Assembly: GCA_018873245.2 (NCBI GenBank)
Contig: JAEMBT020000005.1
Coordinates: 10,986,001 to 11,050,000 of the forward strand
Direction of reading: 5' to 3'
Origin: Archegozetes longisetosus
Lineage: Eukaryota; Arthropoda; Arachnida; Sarcoptiformes; Trhypochthoniidae
Length of the DNA stretch: 64,000 nt
Position 1 is the first letter of the stretch. Every line of letters starts with the position of its first letter. The translations under genes and the position numbers were made by a program. The notes beneath the pieces are model-generated. The model searched no databases, was not told the DNA's origin, and saw only the letters and a list, made by a program, of their open reading frames with translations. Of the stretch, positions 39,061 through 50,363 are shown one piece after another.

Positions 39061-39259
39061 TCTTAAGTAGTTATTAAACAAATTCTTGAGCTTATTGAAT
39101 AATTGTCGATTAATATCTTTAGTATTTAAAATGAGATTTATAACCTTGATCAAACTGGATGTAATTAGGAACCTTAGCCGATAAGTGTGAAAAATGCACA
39201 ACACTGACTGCTAGAGCATTGCGTAATGTCACCCATTAGTGATGTCTGTACCTATGAAG

Positions 39260-39922
39260 GGTTCCATGACACTTAATCGTCTGACACTTATTCGTCAAAC
39301 ACTTGTTCGTCTACATTTGTTCGTCTGAGACACTTATTCGTCGAATACTTGTTCGTCAGACATTTGTTCGTCTAACACACTTACTCGTCCAAGACATTCG
39401 TTCGTTTAAGACACTCGTCTAAGACATTTGTTCGTCTAAGGCACTCGTCCAAGACATTTGTTGGTCCATTCGATCTAATAAAATATTTACTCCCAATATT
39501 TTTGTATTATTCTCTCACTTCATTGGTAAACAGCACAACAGAAGAGAACTGAGGACGTAATCTTTCATCAAAATTGTAAGTATTATTTCCATTTCCATTT
39601 AATTTTTTGTATTTCTAGATCATCAAGACTTAATCCATCGAGATCTCAAAATGCCACTGGAATTTGTGAAGAGTATTAAAGGTAAGGATCAACTTGTCCA
39701 CGATGGATACATTCTCAATATATTTTCATATAAACAAGCATCCTGAAAGTGTCTTAGACGAGTAGGTGTGTTAGATGAACAAGTGTCTTAGAGGAACAAA
39801 TGTCTTAGACGAACAAATGTCTTAGACGAACAAGTGTTCGACGAATAAGAGTCTCAGACGAACAAATGTCCGACGAACAAACGTCTTACGAACAAACGGC
39901 GACGAACAAGTGTCCTGATACC
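39260..39922. mobile_element. MULE-like foldback element with mirrored short repeats and 9-bp target duplication
   Basis: A perfect 9-bp duplication CCTATGAAG flanks it (39251-39259 and 39923-39931). The ends are GGTTCCATGACACTT and (reverse complement) GGTATCAGGACACTT. The left arm (to about 39465) repeats degenerate units of about 18-22 bp built on GACACTTGTTCGTC; the right arm (from about 39745) carries the same units inverted. The centre (about 280 bp) is non-coding. The 9-bp duplication favours the Mutator superfamily. Confidence 0.85.
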
Positions 39923-39931
39923 CCTATGAAG

Positions 39932-40384
39932 AATGGAGATTTTTCCCAAAAACTTTTATTTGTTTCCCAAAAAGTTATTGGAAAATACAATCTAGGACTT
40001 ATGGAAAATATTATTCCAAGAAATATTTCTTTAACCTGTAGCACTTCTGGAAAATTGACAAAGTTACATATGGAATATTGGTACAGTCGGTCGAAAAAAA
40101 GTTATGCGTAGATCCCGGATTAATCTCTGATGCGTTTGGATAAGATAAGAGGGACGAGACAGAAATTGAAACTATAAGTTTATGGCGTCAAATTATGACA
40201 TTACTCAGTAATTAAAAAGCATATGAGTAATAATGTTATTCGTAGCTGAAGTCAATTTATTTGATGTTCATAAGAAAAACAATAAGTCATAGAATGAAAG
40301 CTACTGATAAAATATATCAAACTATTTCAATAAAAATAGTTCAACAGTCAACTGTGATTCAATTTAAATAATTTTAATGATAAG
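39932..40384. other. Intergenic fragment between mobile elements
   Basis: No convincing gene. The frame at 39866-40111 begins inside the foldback element and is a by-product of it. Confidence 0.35.
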
Positions 40385-40475
40385 TTGGACTGTCCTCTCG
40401 AGCTATCACTTCTTGTAACCAATGTGGCATTGACTCAACTAACTTAATACAAAGATGAGTCAAATTCTATTTTAT
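40385..40475 (-). pseudogene. Tc1-like transposase C-terminal scrap
   Basis: On the minus strand the frame reads LVESMPHWLQEVIARED, matching the Tc1 C-terminal block (LxxSMPrRlqaVi). Nothing else of the gene remains nearby. Confidence 0.6.
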
Positions 40476-40875
40476 CAAAGTTCTAAACTAATCTTTTAAG
40501 TATTCGTTTATCGATTAATATCACTAAACGTAATACAGATCTCAATGAGTTATTGAGCCCTTGGGTTTATCAACTCTTCTGCATCTTTTTAGTGATGAAA
40601 AATACATAACTTTTATCTGTCGACGGTACTTATCATTGATTTCTCTATTATATATTAGGTTATCGTAAATGAAGCTAGACTAAGTTGAGTGAGTTTATTT
40701 TAGATAAGAACTGATAATATGAGATCAGATTAGATTGAATTAAGTTAGGTTAACTTGTGTTGTGTTGAATTTTGAATTTCTCAATTATTTATCTAGAATA
40801 TATACATTTCTAGTATGAAAATGTACTTTTACCGGAAATAACTGAAAAAATATCTGCATCTTTCGGATTTTTATG

Positions 40876-41085
40876 CAGGCCAAATTGATGATACCTTATA
40901 TGAAAGAGTTGATGAGGAAGTAAGTTGTAGTAAATCTCCTGAAAGGTTAATTATTCCTAAAAGGACTATTAGTAAACTACAGCCTATGGATGTTAGATGC
41001 ATTAGATTTTGTAAAATTTTAGCTAGAAATTCGTCAATTTTTACTCATAATATTCGGATTAATATGAAAGACAGAAAACTACTAT
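40876..41085 (+). pseudogene. pogo/Tigger-like DDE fragment
   Basis: IPKRTISKLQPMDVRCIRFC matches the pogo DDE_1 block (LPPNTTSxLQPLDxGvI), which carries the third catalytic Asp in this family. The frame is otherwise degraded and no upstream catalytic block is joined to it. Confidence 0.65.
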
Positions 41086-41509
41086 AAGCGTCCGGATAGA
41101 GGAGTCACCTCTGAGAGCAGAATTTCTCCTATTTAAAATGAAAAAATAAGATTTCCTTGAAAAAAGCAAGAGCACGCAGTTTTTCAATAAACATGGGTTC
41201 GAAACAAAGATATTAGATTTTACTTTAATTCATAAAAAACAATCTATAGGAATTCTCTCAGAAAGTTTTTAACTAAACAAGTTAAAAATAATTCTTGAAA
41301 CAGTTTTTCTGTTTTATTAATCATTAAAAGGGTAAAATCTTTCTGTTTCTTAAGTCTGCTTTGCTAGGCTTAATACATGTGCTATATGAATTATAATTAT
41401 TTTATTAACGTTAAATATATTTAATATTCTTATAAATATCTCCGATATTGAAAACAATTTTATTGTAGGCGTCCATTCAGCGCAGTTTTTCAAAAAATTT
41501 CTCTTATAA
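41086..41509. other. Left flank of the Maverick/Polinton relic
   Basis: No gene and no recognisable terminal inverted repeat of the Maverick. Its left end is therefore undefined. Confidence 0.35.
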
Positions 41510-42499
41510 ATGAGCAACTCAAACGAGGTATCGGAATATAAGCATTGTAATGTTTGTAATATTAATATAAAACGATTTGATTGGAATATACATTTAAGTT
41601 CAAACGGTCACCGAAAGAATTTGTTTGATGAACTGCCTGATTATTCGTCGGAATATAAGTATTGTAATGTTTGTAATATTGATATTGAACGATTCAATTG
41701 GAATAGACATTTAAATTCAAATAGTCATAAAAAGAATTTCTTTAATGAGCTGTGTGATTATTCACAATGTAAATAATAAATACCAGAAGAGAGTTCGAAC
41801 TTTTCAATAGTTGAACAAAAAAGTAAATATAATAAACATTTTAATGCATGGATGATTGACTATAATATTCAGATTAATTCAAATATTAACATTGACCAGT
41901 TGAATGACCTACTGAATGAATTACTAGATACAATAAAACGACGAACTTTATTTAGAACTGGTGACAAATTAAATTAAATAGTAACAAATCCAAATCTTAG
42001 TCATTCTATTTCTACAGGACTTTTATCTATCAGTAATGATATTAATCCAATTTTTAATTTAGGGAATCAGTTAGATAGAATACTTTTATCTAATGAACAA
42101 GTTTTTTTAGAAGAATGTAATTTTCATGTTACAGTCATTGCTATACCACAAGGTCAAGGAGGTGGAGAAAAAATGATAAATTTATAAAAAGATAATAGAA
42201 CAAAGAAATGTACAATTAAGAATAATAATAACTTATGCTGTCCAAGAGCAATTTTTACAGCTCTAACTTATTTCAAAGCAGATCTATTTAAGAGATTTAA
42301 GAGATTATAATTATTGTATAGAGATTTAACATTAAATGATATTAAAAAAATTCGTGAAGGAGACAAATATAAATTACAAAAACAGTTATCTCTGAAACTT
42401 CTTCAAATATGTGATATCTCTATTCCTGAACAAAACACAGGTTAAACGCTCGAAAATATTAAAATAATTGAAGAAAAATTAAATATTCGAATCAATATA

Positions 42500-44036
42500 C
42501 AGTAAAGCTCATACCTATAAGACCACCTAATATTCTTAAAAATTCTATATTTAACCAAATGATTTGAGAGCCATTTTTGGTATTTATCTTTATTGCGTAA
42601 CAATAGATTAGAATATAAAAATTTATGCCAATCACCCCACAGATTACCGAGTAACCCAAATTCAATATGTGCATAATTATAAGACCACTTTTAATTTTAG
42701 TTAATTATTCATGATTAATACTTTGTATGGCCACCTTTTTTAAAAATTACATCAAAAACCCTATTAGGCATAGTATTAATTAAATTCCTAAGGATCTCTA
42801 ACGAAATTTTTGACCACTCGTCACGGATTGCAGCCTTCAATTCCCCGACGGTACTATACTGGCGGCCATTCGCATAAACCCGCCTGACCAGAATACCCCA
42901 AAGGTTCTCAATCGGATTAAGGTCCGGACTTTTCGCTGGCCACTTCATTTGATTGACTCCGATGGCCGAAAACCATTCTAAAACGTCCCGCGCGGTATGT
43001 ATCGCCGCATTATCCTGCTGAAAAATCCAGTCTTGGCCACCGATTTCGGCACCTTTCGGTAGAAGATGATCTTCTAAAACTTTACAATAACCTGAAGAAT
43101 TCAGCCGACCATCAATAAATACAATATCCGTTGTGCCGTTCCAGCTAAAGGCCGCCCAAACCATTACCGATCCACCACCATGAACATTCTTCGAAAATAT
43201 CTCGGGCTCTTTCCGGAGGTCTGACCAATAATATTGCATACCGTCTGAACAGTCGAGATTAAACTTATTTTCGTCACTCCAGATGATATTTCGCCATTTT
43301 TGCCCGAATTCTATATGGGATTTCGCCCATTCTATTCGAACCTGTTTATGTACGGGTTTCAATGTTGGTTTTCCGCGCCTTTTTGTGTATTTATTATTGG
43401 GAGATTCATTGAGTACCCTTTTTATTGTTGCTGGATGATATGGTAAGTTGAGGGTGTCCTTAATCCTAGTCGAAGTGCTCCCGTTGTTGCTGGCTTCCCG
43501 TAAAATGGCTCGCCGGTCCCTCGGTGTAACTTTTTTCGGGCGTCCAGATCGCCGTTTTGTCCCATAATTTTCGGGATCAGCTAAATAATTTGTTATAACG
43601 GTCTTAGATCTCCCGATTTTGACCGCTATTTTTCTCTGGGACATGCCGGTAGCGTTTAATGCCGCGATCTGACCACATTCATATTCTGTTAGCTGTTTGC
43701 CCTTCGGCATAATTTATAGATAATTTTCAAAATAAAAATGAATCAATACTGTCTAAAAATAATATAAAGTTACAATATTGTCCTTCGAATTGCACTTTTT
43801 GACTGAAAATAACAATAAAATCCACATTACTAGCAACCGGTCTTATAATTTTGCACATACGACAATCTAGATTTTTCCGGATTAAGCCCTAATCCGGCAC
43901 CTGATTGTTGCCAAATTTTGTCAACTAATTACATACTATAGGATCAATATGTCTACAAAAGTTTGTGATAAAACTATTAAATTAACATAAAAATTTCAAA
44001 GAATATTTAGTGGTCTTATAATTATGAGCCTCACTG
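42500..44036. mobile_element. Tc1-like transposon with intact transposase, nested in polB
   Basis: The element is flanked by TA (42498-42499 and 44037-44038). Both ends begin CAGT and share GCTCATA then TATAAGACCAC inside about 38-bp inverted termini. A second, inner inverted pair (about 42664-42690 and 43839-43863, sharing ATTATAAGACC) gives an IR/DR layout like Tc3 and Sleeping Beauty. Total length is 1537 bp. The uninterrupted transposase and similar termini suggest recent activity. Confidence 0.92.
42715..43710 (-). CDS. Tc1/Tc3-like transposase, intact (331 aa)
   Basis: The full-length frame starts MPKGKQLTEYECGQIAALN. An N-terminal homeodomain-like HTH pair covers about residues 1-110 with GRPKK between the halves (KRRSGRPKKVT). 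The catalytic triad is complete: IWSDENKFN, FQQDNAAIHTAR and PDLNPIENLW, with 34 residues between the second Asp and the Glu (DD34E). The C-terminus includes INTMPNRVFDVI. It catalyses cut-and-paste transposition into TA sites. Codon use is more GC-rich than the host genes around it, in keeping with a recent arrival. Confidence 0.95.
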   Translation of the reverse strand: MPKGKQLTEYECGQIAALNATGMSQRKIAVKIGRSKTVITNYLADPENYGTKRRSGRPKKVTPRDRRAILREASNNGSTSTRIKDTLNLPYHPATIKRVLNESPNNKYTKRRGKPTLKPVHKQVRIEWAKSHIEFGQKWRNIIWSDENKFNLDCSDGMQYYWSDLRKEPEIFSKNVHGGGSVMVWAAFSWNGTTDIVFIDGRLNSSGYCKVLEDHLLPKGAEIGGQDWIFQQDNAAIHTARDVLEWFSAIGVNQMKWPAKSPDLNPIENLWGILVRRVYANGRQYSTVGELKAAIRDEWSKISLEILRNLINTMPNRVFDVIFKKGGHTKY

Positions 44037-44659
44037 TAGTATGTGCTGAAAATTTTAACTCAATCAAATATAGTGGACCAGAAAATATTAAAATTTATTT
44101 GTATAAAAATTACAATCATTTCGATGTAATAAGCAGTATGGCAGCATTCTCTGGTAGTAGTTATTACTGTCATGATTGTAAAAGATATGATCACAAAAAT
44201 AGTCACAAATGTAGAAAAGCTAATAAAATACCTGAATGTTCAGTTTGCAATGGCAAGTAGCATTCAGAATTTTTTATTAATAATACGTCATGGAAATATT
44301 GTGATAATTGTTTTAGAAAGTTTTATGATGAAGAATGTTTTAATAATCATAAAGAAAATAATGCTTGTGATACTCTTTAGAAATGTACTAATTGCAAAAA
44401 AATTCTATTATACAAGAATACATCTCCAGATATACATGTATGTGGAGAAAAATTATGCAGAAATTGTAATATATTTCTACCATCAGATCATAAATGTTTC
44501 ATGAAATAAAAAGCTTGTATAGGTGGTTATTGTGAAAAAGAAATTACTTGGTATCTTAATGAAAGTAAAAAATCTAATTTATGCTATTCATGCAAAACTT
44601 ATAACGAAAAATACTTATTTTTTTTATTTTGAATGCATGCAAGAAACTGGTACTCATAT

Positions 44660-45153
44660 TGTAATAACGTCTTAGTTTCTTAATTAGACCTATATCCTAA
44701 TACTGTTGTAATAACCTATATTCCTAAACTCTAATTTTCATAACTCACCTTATATGTCAACATTTATTACTGATTTAAAGATTACTTCTTGTTTGTATAA
44801 AAGAAATCTTCAGATGCTTGTATCAACTGTACAAGTTATGAAGACAGCTGATAGTAAGCATATTTCAACTCTTAAAACCTGCCTAAGTATGTCCTAATTA
44901 AGCAATCTCCCAATCTTAGCTAAATGTGCTATTGACCTTATAAGGTCTAACCTATCATTGTAAAGCATTTTCTAATTTAACCCGCCTATTTTTTCTATAA
45001 AATGTTGTGTTTTTCTTAAATTTTTCGCTCTTTTTCTCAGTGTTAAAATCCTGTGAAATATTATGTAATTTGTATTGTGGTTATGTTTAATAAAGTGCTT
45101 ATATCTTAAAATTTGATTTCGTACACGCTCCTATCAAAGATCTAGACTTTACA
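44660..45153 (+). mobile_element. Solo LTR (gypsy-type) in polB pseudogene
   Basis: The 494-bp insert begins TGTAATAACG and ends TTTACA, and is flanked by a 4-bp duplication ATAT (44656-44659 and 45154-45157). That target is typical of TATA-loving gypsy/17.6-type integrases. A TATA box (TATAAAAG, 44796-44803) and a poly(A) signal (AATAAA, about 45089) lie in the LTR in the expected order. No internal retrotransposon sequence remains, so recombination between LTRs is the likely origin. Ignoring the insert and one ATAT copy leaves the flanking polymerase codons in frame. Confidence 0.85.
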
Positions 45154-45940
45154 ATATTCCTAATCTATGTGTAGTCCATTACTTTGATGGTAAAGAAGCA
45201 ATATTTAATAACGTAGAAGAATTTTGCAAATGGTTAATATCTAAAGAACACAAAGGTTTTACAGCGATTGCTCATAACACAAAAGGATATGATTCTCAAT
45301 TTATATTAAAATATTGTGTTGAAAATACACTAAAACCATACATAATAAACAATGGTACTAAATTAATGTTATTAGAAATTCCGGTCAAATAGGACTAAAG
45401 TGGCGATATCACCATAAAAATCGAGGGAGGAGTCAAATCGATAGTACTCGATGAGAAAAATTAATTTATGTAAAAATCATTAAGCCACGCCCAATGGTTA
45501 AGAATCAATAGTCATTCAAAGTTTTCTCAAAATCTGCCTCTAATAGTCATTAAAATATATTCATATTCATCACAGCCAGCTTTAATAGATAAATTTTAGA
45601 TAAACTATGAATCGCAAAACTGTTAGATCCAAAGCTACAAAATTCAAAACTATATTTAAATTAATAAAATCAAATTCATAACTATAATTTTATTAATAAG
45701 CTTATAAATCCGAGTCCCTATCGGAATCTCCCAATTCTAAAGTGTCATCAATTCGCTTATCCGACTCTGTAGGTTCGAGAGGTTCCGAGAGTGACTCTTC
45801 ATTGAAAGAAGTTTGTGATGGGCCCTTCAAGAATTGAGTGGCGTCCTCTAAAATCTTCTTGAAGGCCAAACCTTAGTTTGTCCTTCAAGAAAATTGTTAT
45901 AAATTTCCCAGTCTACTTGTTCATTTAAAGAATTAGGAGA

Positions 45941-47021
45941 TTGTGGCGACCTTATAAAGTATTTAATGTGTCGCCACAGCCTCTCAATTCTGTTGCTATG
46001 AACAACATATTCTTAGCCATTATAGAGGACATTCCTCACAAAATTCTTTCGATGATTGACATTGAGATGGATTCAACACATCCCAATGCCCGTGATGCCA
46101 TCATAAACTGTAGTAGAGTCTGTGTAAACGGTAGACCCTGCTGCAATACGAGAAGCCATAAGAGGCCAGAGAGTGTTTTTACTACGGTCGGGTACAACCG
46201 TAGCAAAATACTCACCGGTCTCTCGGCATATAGCACCAAACATTCACCAATCTTCAAGCATGTAATATCGCCCGCGATTGAACTTTCGCTTGAAGATGTG
46301 GGATTCGTCACACTTACAAGTGCAACCTTGACCTCCAATCGTCCAAGTTGTAGTTTTGAGGTGATGACTAGAAATGTATCGAACCAGCCGATACATTTTC
46401 CGTGCGTTTTTAGGATCTGACTCGGTCTCTTGTGCAGCGAGTCCTACACCAATACCGCACAGAAGACTGTAGCATAGCTTAAGCGACCGAAGAATTGGGT
46501 TAGGTTCTTTTTCGGTTGCTCGTAGCCCTCAAAACCATTTTTTTCGCCGGATTAACGGTTCCGCTACAAAGTTTATCTTTACAGCGGTATCGACAACTCG
46601 GTTGCTCAGTTCTAAGCAAGCTATGACTATATTTTGGACATTTGTAAAGCTTAGGATCATCGGAAGGTACTAACAATCCCATGGTTCTGAGCTTTACAAT
46701 GACCATGTCGTCGGTCCAGCCGAACGCTCTTTCAAAATTAAATTTTTTAAAATCTATAATTAAACTATCTTTATCTGTGAATAAACTACTATTGGTAAAT
46801 AAACTCATAGGTGAAGTATTATTAGACTCAGGATATCTATTTACAATCATTAAATTAAGCTGACTAGAATTTTGACTAGATTCTCGATGTGGGTGAGTGC
46901 GCTCTGAAAAGAGCGTTTCATTTCTCTGCCCAACATCGAGACGAAAAATCGCTAAAGGTATAGAAGTCGAAGAATCGCAACTTCGCTTTCTAGGTCGGCT
47001 GCGTTTCTTCTCGCCCTCCAT
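45941..47021 (-). pseudogene. Merlin transposase pseudogene
   Basis: On the minus strand the N-terminal part (from 47021) has a basic start (MEGEKKRSRPRKR) and a zinc-ribbon-like segment (YKCPKYSHSLL then YRCKDKLCSG). Degraded catalytic blocks follow in several frames: CDESHIFKRKFNRGR with the first Asp, then FGAICRETGEYFATVV and SRIAAGSTVYTDS. Numerous stops and frameshifts make it inactive. It is clearly related in architecture to the copy at 52427-53446. Confidence 0.8.
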
Positions 47022-47254
47022 ATCGAGAGAAAAATGACTAACTTTTGTGCTTACTAGCCTTTATATACACTCAGTTTTGGAATATGAACCAAAGGGAGAC
47101 GAGGGCAAGTCTATATGTTCACAGGGGTTTTAGTTGATGCCGAAGTGATAGAAACTACTTTATATTCGAATTTTGGAACTTTTTTAACTGTACCTCTTGA
47201 ACTAGTGGACTTATCTTTTTATTTTTTTTATACCAATCGGTTTGCTTCATTGAT

Positions 47255-47600
47255 TGCTATCGATTTGACTCCTCACTTGATTTTTATGAAGCTCCGCCCA
47301 CTCGATAATAAACTTATAAGTTTAAATATAAAAATAGGCTCATCTTTTAAACTAGTGAACGTAGCCTAATGATTTTAACATCAATAAATTTGTCTCATAG
47401 AGTACTATCGATTTGACTCCTCACTCGTTTTTACAAGACACGGCCCACTTTGAAATCAATTTATGAGGTCCAATATAAGAAGGGGCGTAACTTTTGAACC
47501 AGTGGGCGTGGCTTTACAATTTTTACATAAATCAATTTGTCTCATAGAGTAGTATCGATTTGACTCCTCCCTCGATTTTTATGGTGATTCCGCCACTTTA
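47255..47600. repeat. Subterminal tandem repeat, about 148-bp unit, near Merlin right end
   Basis: The block ATCGATTTGACTCCTC recurs at about 47260, 47408 and 47555, and the sequence between (shared GTGGGCGTGGCT/CCGCCCAC and TTTGTCTCATAGAGTA parts) is also repeated. An inverted copy lies at the left end (about 45400-45490), so the element's arms are built from this unit. Confidence 0.75.
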
Positions 47601-50292
47601 GTTGCACTTAACCGAAATTCCTACTATTAGTTTAAAAACCATTGATAGTATGAATTTTGTTACACAACCATTAAGTGCGTTTCCTTAAACTTTTGGAATA
47701 AAAGAATTGAAAGAATATTTTTCTCACTGTTTTAACAAGAAATATAATCAAAGTTATATAGGTCCAATGCCTAGTAAAAAACATTATGGGTATAATCAGA
47801 TGAAAAGAGAAGAAAGGCTGAAACTTCTCCAATGGTACAACGAAAAAGTTAAAGAGAACTATATATTTGATTTCCAAAAAGAATTAATAGATTATTGCCA
47901 ATCTGATGTTCACATTTTAAGAAAAGGATGTCTTGAATTGAAAAAAGAATTTTTAGAAACAGCAAACATTGATTCTTTTCTGTATCTAACAATAGCAAGT
48001 GTATGCATGTCAATTTATCAGGCAAAATATTTAGTAGAAAATAAAATTGCTGTTGTTGCTAAGTAAGATGAAGACACATATAGCAAGGAATCTATTTGTT
48101 GGTTAGATTATATAATGAATAAGGAAAATATGTTCATTCAACATACATTAAATGGAGGAAAAAAGCAAATTTAAAATTATTAAGTTGACGGATATTGTGA
48201 AGAAACAAAGATTGTGTATCAATTTCATGGATGTTTCTGGTACAGATGTTCTAAATGTTTTGATTCTGATAGAATTAATAATAAAAATCAACAACTAATG
48301 AAAGACTTATATAAGAAGACAATAGAAACAATTAATAAAATAGAGAAACAATATAATTGATTAAAATATGGGAATGTGAATTTAATAAAAGTAATGAGAT
48401 TAAACAATTTAAAAAGTCGTGGAATAAAGAAATTATAACACCTTTTAACCCGAGAGATGCATTCTATGGTGGAAGAACTAATGCTACTAAATTTTTATAT
48501 AAGTGTAGAAAGTCTCAACAAATAAGATATATTGATGTTTGGAGTTTATATCCCACTGTTCAGTTTTATGATTATTATCCAGTTGGTCATCCAATCAAAA
48601 TAAATGAACCAAATTATTATGATAGAAATTGGTATGGATTAATAACATGTAAAATATTACCTCCAAGAACACTTTATCATCCAGTATTTCCAACGAAAAT
48701 ACATATGGAAAAGTCAGAAAAATTAGTATTTCCTTTATGTCGCACTTTTGCAAATAATAAAATACAAAAATGCAATCATTCTGGTAGTGAGAGTAATAAT
48801 TGGTACATGGACAACTGATGAAGTTAATAAAGCTATTGATAAACGATATCGTATTGAAAAAATTTACAAAGTTTGGCATTTCAAAGAGAAAAGTAATGAA
48901 TTGTTTAGAGGATATGTAAAGGATTTCATGAAAATTAAATTAGAAACGAGTTCATGGAAAAATGATTTTAATACGATAGAAGAGTACATTAATTCAGTAA
49001 AGGAAAAATTAGGTATAACTCTAGATAAAAATAGTATTCAAGAAAATCCTGGTAAGCGAGCTGTTGCTAAAATATGTTTAAATAGTTTATGGAGAAAATT
49101 TAGCCAACGTCAAAATATGTCGAAAACCGAATATGTCACTGATATAAAAAGATTTTATGAAATTATGCTAGACGATAGACTTGATTATATAAATTTAACA
49201 TTTCTGAAAGAAACAATGGTTCAAATGTCTTTGTTGAAGATGTGTTTATTGAAAATGATCATAATAATAATGTATTTATAGCTGCATTTATTGCTTCAAA
49301 TGCCAGACTTAAACTTTATGAAATGTTAGATTATTTAGGTGAAAGAGTCATATATTACGATACTGATAGCATAGTTTATATTGATGATGGAACTAAACCT
49401 ATTAAAACAGGTTGTATGCTAGAAAAATGGACTGACGTACTTAAAGGTGATTACATTACAAATTGGGTTAGTATAGGTCCTAAAAGTTATGATTATATTA
49501 CAAATTCACGAAAAGAAACATGCAAGATAAAAGGTTTTAAATTACGAAAACTCAATTTCTTAATTTGAAAACAATGAGGAAAATGGTAAAAAAAGAATGC
49601 AGAGGGGTAACTATTGTTGAAGAGAATAGGATTAAAAGATATCCAAATTCTAAAAATATTGTTAACAAATATCGAGAAAAATTCTTTGCGTTTGATTATG
49701 ACAAAAGAGTAATAAATGAAGTGAGTGAAGACCATATTTATACACTTCCTTATGGTTATTAATTCTTTAAATTTTTAGCAGGTACCCAACTATTAAACTG
49801 CGAACCCTAGAATTTCCATTTAACCACGAGTTCTTACTTTCCATTCTTAGTTCTAGGTTTAAATATCTTTTTAACTTGATAGTATTCATCTTGTTTATTA
49901 TATTTTACAAGTTCAGGCTCATAAAATATTCATTCGATTTCCTCATCAATCCAGTCTTTAATTTTATATGTGACAGGAGATGTATTTAAAACTGAGATAG
50001 TAAAAAGTTCAGTCGTATAATTTTGCAAATAACCCTTAGAAAATATACTTTTCAATTTAGTTATTCTAACTTTATCTCCGACATTAAACTTTGACTTTTT
50101 AGTTTCAATCACGATATTTCCTTATAAGTTCTCTCTAACTTGAACTTCACTTTTCGGCTATACTTCGGTATATTGCCAGCAAGCTTTTGAAAGAAAAAGC
50201 ATCTCAATTGATAGTACTCGAAGAGCTGATTCCAGTGATATATGTCTTCGTTATCGGAAATGAGCCTTTGAGGAGATATCGGCTCAAGAAGT

Positions 50293-50363
50293 CAATGAAT
50301 TCCCATAGACGTAATGTTAAAAATTTTTAGTTTTTTTACCACTACGTCTATCGGAATTCATTG
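50293..50363. repeat. Palindrome in left arm of foldback element
   Basis: Stem CAATGAATTCCCATAGACGT pairs with ACGTCTATCGGAATTCATTG across an AT-rich loop of about 25 bases. It would form a stable cruciform or RNA hairpin. Confidence 0.85.

Larger units (their letters stand above)
45383..47613. mobile_element. Merlin DNA transposon, defective, nested in polB
   Basis: The 2231-bp element is flanked by a perfect 8-bp duplication GAAATTCC (45375-45382 and 47614-47621). Termini start with GG (GGTCAAATAGGACTAAAG versus GGTTAAGTGCAACTAAAG) and the inverted arms stay similar for about 110 bp (ATAAAAATCGAGGGAGGAGT). GG termini, 8-bp duplication and a transposase of ISXO2/IS1016 type fit the Merlin superfamily. 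Confidence 0.9.
41510..49765 (+). pseudogene. Maverick/Polinton DNA polymerase B, broken by stops, frameshifts and three insertions
   Basis: The surviving segments are 41510-42499, 44039-44659, 45154-45382 and 47622-49765. The first starts with two C2H2-like fingers (CNVCNINIKRFDWNIHL and its duplicate), then a region with KNNNNLCCPRAIF. The second has several C-x2-C clusters typical of these polymerases and the start of the exonuclease domain (ECMQETGTH, frameshifted). The third holds exonuclease block FTAIAHNTKGYDSQF. The last holds motif A (DVWSLYPTVQFYD, about 48535), motif B (KICLNSLWRKF, about 49068) and motif C (YYDTDSIVY, about 49357). Multiple in-frame stops and a frameshift near 49240 make it non-functional. 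It replicated the element's own DNA with a protein primer. Flanking codons remain in frame at each insertion site once the insert and one target copy are ignored. Confidence 0.88.

Noticed and set aside
39260-39922. CRISPR-like array of short repeats
   Set aside because: Units are degenerate, lack unique spacers of constant length, occur in mirrored arms and are bounded by a 9-bp target duplication; the genome is eukaryotic.
45941-46420. Plus-strand 159-aa frame
   Set aside because: It is antisense to the Merlin transposase pseudogene, whose motifs are read on the minus strand.
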